Below, piece by piece: positions 57,887-64,000 of a DNA stretch of 64,000 bases; the stretch's first letter is position 1, and every line of letters begins with the position of its first letter. The notes under the pieces are model-generated. The model was not told the origin of the DNA and did no database searches. It worked only from the letters and a program-made list of their open reading frames with translations. Position numbers and translations under genes: made by a program. The stretch spans positions 1 to 64,000 of the forward strand of contig JASHPJ010000012.1 of the NCBI GenBank assembly GCA_030038195.1. Direction: 5' to 3'. This DNA comes from Acidobacteriaceae bacterium (GTDB taxonomy: Bacteria > Acidobacteriota > Terriglobia > Terriglobales > Acidobacteriaceae).

Positions 57887-58804
57887 TCACGGCTTCACCA
57901 TATCCCGGTGCAGTGCCTTCACGCGGTAGCCGGCTTTTTTGAGGCGCTTGTGCATCTCTTCGGCCATCATCACGCTGCGGTGCTGTCCGCCGGTGCAGCC
58001 AAAGGCCACGGTCAGGTAGCTCTTGCCTTCGGAAACATAATGCGGCAACAGGTAAAGCATCATGCTGGTTACCCGATCCAGGAACTCCGCCGTCTGCGGA
58101 AAGCCGCGCACGTATGCGGCCACGCGCGGATCGAGGCCGGTCTTCCTGCGGAACTCGGGCACGAAATGGGGATTGGGCAGAAACCGTACGTCGAAGACCA
58201 TGTCCGCATCAAGAGGCACGCCGTTTTTGAAGCCAAAGCTGAGACACGAGACCAGCAGGCGCTTGTTTCCGTCCTGCTGGCCAAAGCGCGCCTGAATGTG
58301 CGCACGCAGCTCGTGGACATTGAAGTTCGAGGTATCGATCAGCGTGTCGGCCACGTTGCGGATCGGGTCCAGAAGCTGCCGTTCTTCCACAATCGAGCGC
58401 GAGACGGACTCTGAAAGTCCCAGCGGATGCGGCCGGCGCGTCTCGGAAAACCGCCGCACCAGCACCGCGTCCTGCGCATCCATGAAGACCACGCGCGTGG
58501 ACAGCCGCTTTCTTACGCCTTTGAGAATCTGCGGTAGCCGGTCCAGCGTGGGGCCTTCGCGCACGTCGATCACGATGGCCGCGCGCTCCACCTCGGCCGA
58601 ATGGCTCACCAGCGCGGCAAAGTCTGGCAAAAGCTCCAGCGGCAGGTTGTCGACGCAGTGAAAACCAAGGTCCTCAAAAGCCTTCAGGGCCGACGCTTTT
58701 CCCGAGCCGGAGATGCCGGTCACGATCACCAGCTCCTTGCCGGCTCGACCGGCTGCTTTTTTTCTGCGATTGTCTTGCAATGGCGCGTGCCTGGGGGGCG
58801 TCAT
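57887..58804 (-). CDS. rapZ: RNase adapter protein RapZ (YvcJ family)
   Basis: RapZ is a nucleotide-binding protein that in E. coli senses glucosamine-6-phosphate and guides RNase E to a small RNA. The protein has VTGISGSGKASALKAFEDLG with a Walker A in which the usual Ser/Thr after Lys is Ala, GFHCVDNLPLELLPD, TRRPHPLG, LSFGFKNGVPLDADMVFDVR, and C-terminal TVAFGCTGGQHRSVMMAEEM. The length of 305 residues is normal. It is the last of the hpf, PAS-protein and rapZ set on this strand, an arrangement related to the rpoN-hpf-rapZ clusters of other bacteria. Confidence 0.93.
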   Translation of the reverse strand: MTPPRHAPLQDNRRKKAAGRAGKELVIVTGISGSGKASALKAFEDLGFHCVDNLPLELLPDFAALVSHSAEVERAAIVIDVREGPTLDRLPQILKGVRKRLSTRVVFMDAQDAVLVRRFSETRRPHPLGLSESVSRSIVEERQLLDPIRNVADTLIDTSNFNVHELRAHIQARFGQQDGNKRLLVSCLSFGFKNGVPLDADMVFDVRFLPNPHFVPEFRRKTGLDPRVAAYVRGFPQTAEFLDRVTSMMLYLLPHYVSEGKSYLTVAFGCTGGQHRSVMMAEEMHKRLKKAGYRVKALHRDMVKP

Positions 58805-58868
58805 GCGCCCATGCTACACCGGATGGCGCATCTTTTGCGCGATGACCTCTCCACCCGGCACGAATCTT

Positions 58869-59681
58869 TCAGTTCTGCGCCGTCTGTCGGACGCCGCGGA
58901 AGGTAAACACCACGCCTATCGCTCTGCCGTCCACCAGCAGCGGCGCGCGGTGCAGATGCACGGCCACCAGCTCGCCCGCCTTGTTCCTGCGCACTGTCTC
59001 CACCAGCTCGCACTCCTGGCAGGCCGCACCGCTTACCAGCGCCATATGCTCGCTCATGCGCGCCTCGGGCACAATCAGCTCACGCAGGCTGCCGCCGCTG
59101 GCTTCTTCGGCCGAATAGCCAAACATCCGCGTAAACGCCGGATTGGTGTAAAGGATATGATCGCCGTGCTCAATGGCCACCGCCTCGGGCAGGCTGGCCA
59201 GCACGTCTTCCATCAGTTGCCGCCTGGGCGTGCGCTCGCGTCCGGTGGGATGCGCCACGATCACCGCCTCGCGCTGCTCCGCATTGGTGATGCTGTACGT
59301 GCCTTCCACCGGCTGCAGCCGTCCGCTTCTGGACGGCATGGTGGCGTGAAAAGGACTGCTGCGCCGCGTGCCTTGGAGATGCGTCTGCGGCTCGGCAGTG
59401 CCGGGAAAGAGCCCCCACAGCACCTCTTCCATGGGCCGCTTCACCCACGCGTCGGCGCTGTCACCCAGCATCTGCCGCGCTTCGGCGTTGGCAAACACGA
59501 TGGCGCCCGCGCGCTCAAGAAACACCAGAACCGGCAGCGCATCCAGAACGCTCCGCTGCTCGGCGGAGTGCGCATTCTCCGGCAGATTCCATCGCATCGT
59601 CTCTGGGGAAATTGTCGTATCTTCCATGTCCGCTTGCGCTGCCTGCGGCTCTGTCACTGGCTGAAAACCCCGGGATGCCAT
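58869..59681 (-). CDS. PAS-domain protein without a visible output domain
   Basis: Two PAS-like units are visible: the first at about residues 35-150 (VLDALPVLVFLERAGAIVFA, ARQMLGDSADAWVKRPMEEV), the second at about 160-270 (EDVLASLPEAVAIEHGDHIL, NPAFTRMFGYSAEEASGGSL, ELVETVRRNKAGELVAVHLH). No kinase, cyclase or DNA-binding domain follows, so it must act by protein contact. Starts at 59681 (MASRGF) and 59627 (MEDTTI) are both possible; neither has a good ribosome binding site. Placed between hpf and rapZ, it may tune stress or nitrogen/energy responses. Confidence 0.65.
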   Translation of the reverse strand: MASRGFQPVTEPQAAQADMEDTTISPETMRWNLPENAHSAEQRSVLDALPVLVFLERAGAIVFANAEARQMLGDSADAWVKRPMEEVLWGLFPGTAEPQTHLQGTRRSSPFHATMPSRSGRLQPVEGTYSITNAEQREAVIVAHPTGRERTPRRQLMEDVLASLPEAVAIEHGDHILYTNPAFTRMFGYSAEEASGGSLRELIVPEARMSEHMALVSGAACQECELVETVRRNKAGELVAVHLHRAPLLVDGRAIGVVFTFRGVRQTAQN

Positions 59682-59888
59682 ACAGAAAATGATAGGTCCG
59701 CCGAGGCCGCTGCAGCCATCCCTAAAACCGGGTACCGGGTGCAACCTAAGTACTTGCGGCGAACGGCAGAGAAAGAAAATTCAGGCAGCCAGAGACAACC
59801 ACACGCATTTTCAACGGAGGGACGCGTGCCGCATCCACACCACAGCCGGGCGGCACAATCCTTCGCGCCCGTTTTTCCTGCATGGGAA

Positions 59889-60521
59889 TTAAGGAATCTC
59901 CACCAGCTCCATCTGCCCGTCCCGCCGGCGATGCAGCACGAACACTGCGCCCGACAGATTGCGGAAGATGAGCAGATCGCGGTCGCGGAACTCGGCGTCT
60001 TTCACTGCCTCTTCAATCGTCATGGGCCGGATGGCGATGGCTTCGCCATTCTTGACCACGTGTGGCTCCACAACCGTCGAGCTCACCGGGAACGAGTGAA
60101 TGGCAATGGAGGCCCGCGTCTTGACCGCCGTCCGCGGCGCGGCTGCGCCATCTTCCTCCGGCTGCGGTGAAATACACGCCTTGGGCCGGGCCACCGGTGG
60201 CGCGGTCAGGATTTTTTCCACTTTGGGCAGCCGCTTGTTCACCAGCTTGCGGTCGCGGTAGCGTCGCGCCTGCTGCTCGGCGTGCGCAATCGCCTGCCGC
60301 AGCGCGGACTCCAGCGTGTCCGCCTTGCCGGTGGCCGCAATCTTCTGCAGCCGCGCCTGCACGGTCAGCTCCACAATCTGCAAATGCCTTTGGGCGCCGA
60401 AGATGATGCTGGCATGCGCGCCACGGCCCAGCATGCGCCCGATCCGTTCCATCCCCTCCTCAGCCTGTGCGCGCAACGCCCTGGAGATCTTCACTTGCCT
60501 GGCGGTGAACTCCACTTCCAT
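59889..60521 (-). CDS. hpf: Long-form ribosome hibernation promoting factor (HPF/RaiA)
   Basis: The N-terminal domain (MEVEFTARQVKISRALRAQA to about residue 100, beta-alpha-beta-beta-beta-alpha) binds the 30S decoding centre. A linker of about 50 residues precedes the C-terminal domain (EPHVVKNGEAIAIRPMTIEE, FRDRDLLIFRNLSGAVFVLH), which dimerises and so joins two ribosomes into 100S particles. ATG 60521 follows GGAGGC by seven bases. Length is 210 residues. A CRP/FNR-type site lies 121-136 bases upstream, suggesting induction under oxygen or energy limitation. Confidence 0.92.
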   Translation of the reverse strand: MEVEFTARQVKISRALRAQAEEGMERIGRMLGRGAHASIIFGAQRHLQIVELTVQARLQKIAATGKADTLESALRQAIAHAEQQARRYRDRKLVNKRLPKVEKILTAPPVARPKACISPQPEEDGAAAPRTAVKTRASIAIHSFPVSSTVVEPHVVKNGEAIAIRPMTIEEAVKDAEFRDRDLLIFRNLSGAVFVLHRRRDGQMELVEIP

Positions 60522-60641
60522 GGTCAGCCTCCGCTCCTTGCGTTGAATCCTGTCCAACGTGCCGGTCTGTCGCTCCGGCCAAAATCCGGATTACGTGGAG
60601 CACAGTATATGCCAATCTGCACCCGCCGCAAATCCACTGCA

Positions 60642-60657
60642 TGTGAGCAGGATCACA
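60642..60657. promoter_or_regulatory. CRP/FNR-type site upstream of hpf
   Basis: TGTGAGCAGGATCACA is a full TGTGA-N6-TCACA match in the gap before hpf. A good -10 box, TATACT, lies on the reverse strand at 60609-60604. It would put the site centre near -52.5 rather than -41.5, so its mode of action is unclear. Confidence 0.55.
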
Positions 60658-60783
60658 GCGCAATCCGTCTCACGAACATGCACGCCAATCCAGGAATCCA
60701 CTCCGCGCTGCTGCTGACTCATGAACCGGCTGACTTGCGAACATCGGCGCAGCGGATGCGAACCCGCTAACCGGCTGCCCCGG

Positions 60784-61800
60784 TCAAATCTCCCACCGCA
60801 GCAGCACGGTTCCTACCGTGAACCCCGCGCCCACGGCGGCCAGCAGCACCAGGTCGCCTTTTTTCAGCTTGCCCTGCTCTACGGCCGTCTCCATGGCCAG
60901 CGGAATGGTTCCAGCCGAGGTGTTGCCGTACTTTTCGATGTTGATGATGACGCGCTCGGGGTCCATGCCCAGCCGGTCGGCCGTAGCGGTAATGATGCGC
61001 TTGTTAGCCTGATGCGGGATGAAGCAGCCAAGATCGGAGACGGTCACGCCGTTGCGCTCCAGCAGCCTGGCCGTGGCTTCTTCCATTTTGCGCACGGCGA
61101 ATTTATACACGGCCGGACCGTCCTGGTAGATGTAGTGCATCTTTTTATCGACGGTCTCGTGCGTGGACGGGTTCAGGCTGCCACCGCCTTTCAGGTTCAG
61201 GCTCGCGCCGCCCGCGCCGTCAATCTCGTTCACCGAGTCGATGAAGCCGATCTCGCCCTCTGCGCAGGGCTCCAGCAGCACGGCGCCGCCGCCGTCGCCA
61301 AAGAGCACGCAGGTAGTGCGGTCGGTGTAATCGGTCATGCGGGTGTTGGCGTCCGCGCCGATGACCAGGACTTTCTTATGCGCACCGCTCTCCACCATCT
61401 TCACGCCGACCAGCAGCGCGAAGACAAAGCCCGAACAGCCGCCTGAAACGTCGAATCCCCACGTATGCGGCGCGCCGATCCTGTGCTGCACCAGGCAGGC
61501 GGTCGAGGGAAACATCATGTCCGGGGTCACCGTGCCCACGATGATGACCTCGACCTCATCCGGCCCGATGCCGCGCGCGGCCAGGCACTTCCTGGCCGCC
61601 TCGGTGCAGATCGCGCTCACACCCAGTCCCGGAGCCAGCTTATGGCGCTCTCGGATCCCGGTGCGCTCCAGAATCCACTGGTCGCTTGTTTCCACCATTT
61701 TTTCGAGGTCTTGATTGGTGATTACATCAGGAGGGACGTAGGTTCCGAGCGCCGTAATCTTCGCGCGCCGGCCCACCACGGGACGAACGGTAAGGCTCAA
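60784..61800 (-). CDS. fabH: 3-oxoacyl-ACP synthase III (FabH)
   Basis: FabH starts fatty acid synthesis by joining acetyl-CoA (or a branched acyl-CoA) to malonyl-ACP. The catalytic cysteine lies in [15 protein letters not shown], the histidine in [13 protein letters not shown] and the asparagine in [18 protein letters not shown]-terminal [20 protein letters not shown] and [12 protein letters not shown] are typical. Length is 338 residues. It is probably the sole gene of its transcript, read away from the SRP RNA gene. Confidence 0.94.
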   Translation of the reverse strand: MSLTVRPVVGRRAKITALGTYVPPDVITNQDLEKMVETSDQWILERTGIRERHKLAPGLGVSAICTEAARKCLAARGIGPDEVEVIIVGTVTPDMMFPSTACLVQHRIGAPHTWGFDVSGGCSGFVFALLVGVKMVESGAHKKVLVIGADANTRMTDYTDRTTCVLFGDGGGAVLLEPCAEGEIGFIDSVNEIDGAGGASLNLKGGGSLNPSTHETVDKKMHYIYQDGPAVYKFAVRKMEEATARLLERNGVTVSDLGCFIPHQANKRIITATADRLGMDPERVIINIEKYGNTSAGTIPLAMETAVEQGKLKKGDLVLLAAVGAGFTVGTVLLRWEI

Positions 61801-61929
61801 TGGACTTCTCCTCGCGGCGCAAGCCCGGGCGTCTCAGGCTCCGGCTTGCGGCTCAACAACGCTACCTATACAACATCTCTACCCGCGCATCTTCACGGTG
61901 TGGTTCACATCCCGGAAAGGGAAACCAAA

Positions 61930-61955
61930 AAGTAAAAGCGCCCACGGCGCCTTAA
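61930..61955 (-). terminator. Rho-independent terminator of the SRP RNA gene
   Basis: On the reverse strand AAGGCGC, loop CGTGG, GCGCTTTT followed by ACTTTTT directly after the 3' end of the SRP RNA. A short GC stem with a T-rich tail is what is expected at the end of this transcript. Confidence 0.7.
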
Positions 61956-61959
61956 AAAG

Positions 61960-62055
61960 TACCGGGTGACCTACTGCGCCCGTACTAGCCCGTTACCGTT
62001 GCTTCCTTCCGGACCTGGCGGGGTTGGCAGGATTACGTCGCGTAGGACCCGGCAC
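61960..62055 (-). ncRNA. ffs: Signal recognition particle RNA (4.5S-like)
   Basis: The reverse strand holds the conserved SRP RNA loop: CAGGTCCGGAAGGAAGCA, preceded by AACCCCGCC and followed by ACGGTAACGGGC. The ends pair as GTGCCGGGTCCTAC with GTAGGTCACCCGGTAC, giving a single long hairpin of about 96 nt, as in small bacterial SRP RNAs. It binds Ffh and takes nascent membrane proteins to the membrane. Confidence 0.92.
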
Positions 62056-62149
62056 TGATTGATTTTAGCACTTCATCACGCGGCGCTCATGGAGCGCGCA
62101 ACCGATCCAGTTCGACTTGCGCCGTCGCCTTCGTTACCATAATTGGGTC

Positions 62150-62362
62150 ATGGCTTTTCCGATGAAAACCTGTGTCGTTTGCGGAGAAGAGTTCGAGTTG
62201 AGGCCAGACAAGCCGGGCTTTGCCAATCGCTGTCCCAGTTGCAGCGAGCCGGATGCCGGCGCAGCGGCCGGCGGCAACTTCCGCGACCAGGGAGCGGGCA
62301 AGGAGCTTGACGCCGCACGCAAGACCGCGATGCGCGACCTGCTCTACCGCAAGGACAGTTGA
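62150..62362 (+). CDS. Small zinc-ribbon protein, function unknown
   Basis: The 70-residue protein has two CXXC-type pairs, CVVCGEEF and RCPSCSEP, 18 residues apart, that could form a zinc ribbon, followed by a charged C-terminal tail (DQGAGKELDAARKTAMRDLL). Start ATG 62150 is chosen because homology-like sequence begins there; no strong ribosome binding site is seen. It lies 87 bases before rimO on the same strand. No specific function can be assigned. Confidence 0.65.
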   Translation: MAFPMKTCVVCGEEFELRPDKPGFANRCPSCSEPDAGAAAGGNFRDQGAGKELDAARKTAMRDLLYRKDS

Positions 62363-62449
62363 GCGGCCAAGCCCAATGGATGACACACAATCGACGCACG
62401 GTTCCGGCCATCTGGCGCGGAAAGATTCGTTTCCCGGTACAATAAAACA

Positions 62450-64000
62450 GTGAGCGAACGGGAAGAAAAATCTGCCCACGCGGCCGGTTCTGCCGCGTCC
62501 CCGGTGGTGGGCTTTGTCTCGCTGGGCTGCCCGAAAAACCTGGTCGACTCCGAGGTGATGATGGGCCTGCTGGACCGCGCTGGCGCGCGGCTCACGGCAC
62601 GTCCGGAAGAGGCCGAAATCCTGGTCGTCAACACGTGCAGCTTCATCGACACAGCCAAGCAGGAGTCAGTTGACACCATCCTGGAGATGGCGCGGCACAA
62701 GACTTCGGGCTCGGCGAAGAAGCTCATTGTCGCCGGCTGCCTGGTGGAGCGCTACCGCGACGAAATCCGTAAAAATATTCCGGAAGTGGACGCCGTTGTC
62801 GGCACGGGCGAGCTGGAATCGATTCTCGAAGCCGCGGGCATTGCGCCAGCAGCACCGGCTGCGCCGTCGCCGTTTACCATCCTCACCAGCGTGCACGCCG
62901 GGATGCGGCCGGGCCAGGAGTCGCTCTCCAGCACGCATGCGCAGCAATCCAAGGCTTCAAGGCCCGAAGGGCGCCTGCGCGAGCAGCAGGGCCGCTTCAG
63001 CCGCCAGGACTGGCAGGGCGCGGCGCATCTGCTGCCCACGTATCTTTACGACGAGATCACCCCGCGGCTGCTCTCCACGCCGCGCGCGTCGGCGTATATC
63101 AAGATCGCCGAAGGCTGCGACCATCCGTGCAGCTTCTGCGTGATTCCCAATCTGCGCGGTAAGTTCCGTTCGCGGCGCTTCGAGTCAGTGGTGGCCGAGG
63201 CGCAGCGGCTGGTGGCCGGGGGCGTCCGCGAGATCACGCTCATCGGCCAGGACACGACCTGCTACGGCGAAGACCTTGGGCTGAAAGACGGCCTGGCCGC
63301 GCTGCTCGACGCACTGGCGCAGATCGAAGGCCTGCGCTGGCTACGCTTTCTCTACGCGTATCCCAATCGCATCACCGGCCGGCTGCTCGACACGATTGCA
63401 AAGCACGACAATATCTGCAAATATCTCGACGTGCCGCTGCAGCACGCGTCTCCCGACGTTCTGAAACGCATGAAGCGGGGCGCGGGGGCCGAGATTTTCT
63501 TGAAGACTCTCGAAAAAGTGCGTGTGGCCGTACCCGGCATCGCCCTGCGCACCAGCTTCATCGTCGGTTTTCCCGGCGAATCCTCCTCGGACTTTGCCAT
63601 TCTGGAACAGTTCATCAGCGAGGCGAAGTTCGACTGGCTGGGCGTCTTCAGCTATTCACACGAGGAAGGGTCTGAGGCATATTCGCTGGCCGCGCAGGTT
63701 CCGAAGCGCACTCTTGAAGCACGCAAGCGCAGGCTGATGAAGCTGCAGCAGGCAATCTCGAAGCGGGCAAAACAAGAGTGGATCGGCCGCCAGGTTACGC
63801 TGCTGGCCGAAGGGCCGTCAGAAGAGACGGACCTGCTGTGGGAGGGCCGCACCGAGTTTCACGCGCCCGAGATCGACGGCAAAGTTTATATCAACAATTT
63901 CGGCGATCTTGAAGGCCTCAAAGCCGGCCGTTTCTATCACGCGGAAATTACCGAGGCGCACGACTACGACCTGGTGGCGCGGATCGTCTCCAGTCCGCTG
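62450..64000 (+). CDS. rimO: Ribosomal protein uS12 methylthiotransferase RimO (3' end outside the window)
   Basis: RimO adds a methylthio group to the conserved aspartate of ribosomal protein S12 with two [4Fe-4S] clusters. The UPF0004 domain cysteines are in VSLGCPKNLVDSE, VVNTCSFIDTAK and IVAGCLVERY; the radical SAM motif is CDHPCSFC, and PLQHASPDVLKRMKRG and IVGFPGESSSDF follow. A TRAM domain is under way at the edge (VTLLAEGPSEETDLLWEGRT). The start is GTG 62450 without a clear ribosome binding site. 517 codons are read without a stop. About 60 residues of Ala/Pro/Ser-rich and charged sequence lie between the first two domains, which makes it longer than E. coli RimO (about 440). Confidence 0.93.
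   Translation, partial: MSEREEKSAHAAGSAASPVVGFVSLGCPKNLVDSEVMMGLLDRAGARLTARPEEAEILVVNTCSFIDTAKQESVDTILEMARHKTSGSAKKLIVAGCLVERYRDEIRKNIPEVDAVVGTGELESILEAAGIAPAAPAAPSPFTILTSVHAGMRPGQESLSSTHAQQSKASRPEGRLREQQGRFSRQDWQGAAHLLPTYLYDEITPRLLSTPRASAYIKIAEGCDHPCSFCVIPNLRGKFRSRRFESVVAEAQRLVAGGVREITLIGQDTTCYGEDLGLKDGLAALLDALAQIEGLRWLRFLYAYPNRITGRLLDTIAKHDNICKYLDVPLQHASPDVLKRMKRGAGAEIFLKTLEKVRVAVPGIALRTSFIVGFPGESSSDFAILEQFISEAKFDWLGVFSYSHEEGSEAYSLAAQVPKRTLEARKRRLMKLQQAISKRAKQEWIGRQVTLLAEGPSEETDLLWEGRTEFHAPEIDGKVYINNFGDLEGLKAGRFYHAEITEAHDYDLVARIVSSPL

Overview
The window looks like a chromosomal segment of an Acidobacteriota (Terriglobia-type) bacterium. The pointers are an Oar-like TonB-dependent receptor of about 1,200 residues, many secreted glycoside-hydrolase-like proteins, acidobacterial-style dispersed GC-rich repeats, and housekeeping genes (dnaE, fabH, rapZ, hpf, rimO, SRP RNA). 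This is inference from gene content; no marker gene was compared.

Layout. 1-18 kb is a carbohydrate-use region with many decaying genes. It holds the edge of an IS transposase, a broken GH5-like gene, an amino-sugar set (sugar porter, nagA, a doubly broken LacI-type regulator, nagB), secreted glycosidase-like proteins, and a three-gene unit (DUF4832 protein, enolase-superfamily dehydratase, RraA-like aldolase) divergent from a DUF4038 apiosidase-like gene. That divergent pair shares two identical LacI-type operators. The block ends in an IS3 remnant, an integrase remnant and tRNA-Asp.

18.6-40.5 kb is a redox region: a six-haem membrane cytochrome, two small cytochromes c, an MtrB/PioB-like porin with an MtrA/PioA-like decahaem cytochrome (an outer-membrane electron conduit), a NirJ-related radical SAM protein, another cytochrome c, an FNR/CRP-type regulator, a tandem Usp protein, hypCDEABF, an NAD-coupled [NiFe] hydrogenase hoxEFUYH and its maturation protease. 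The usp-hyp-hox block lies between two direct copies of a dispersed repeat.

The strongest observation is a likely local regulon. The regulator combines FNR-like cysteines (C23, C26, C35, C122) with a CRP-like recognition helix (RETVTR). Seven NGTGA-N6-TCACN palindromes lie in non-coding DNA of the window. At four of them (mtrA-like, radical SAM, cytochrome c, hoxE) a -10-like hexamer sits exactly where a site centred at -41.5 requires. The others lie between usp and hypC, upstream of the regulator, and upstream of hpf. The picture is oxygen- or redox-dependent switching of H2 metabolism, extracellular electron transfer and ribosome hibernation.

40.7-64 kb holds an amidohydrolase, an agaS/pfkB sugar pair with its own LacI-type operator, a large TonB-dependent receptor flanked by repeats, dnaE, an aldo/keto reductase, a fucose-isomerase-like protein, a heparinase-II/III-like protein, a degenerate alpha/beta hydrolase, rapZ, a PAS protein, hpf, fabH, SRP RNA, a small zinc-ribbon protein and the start of rimO, which runs off the window.
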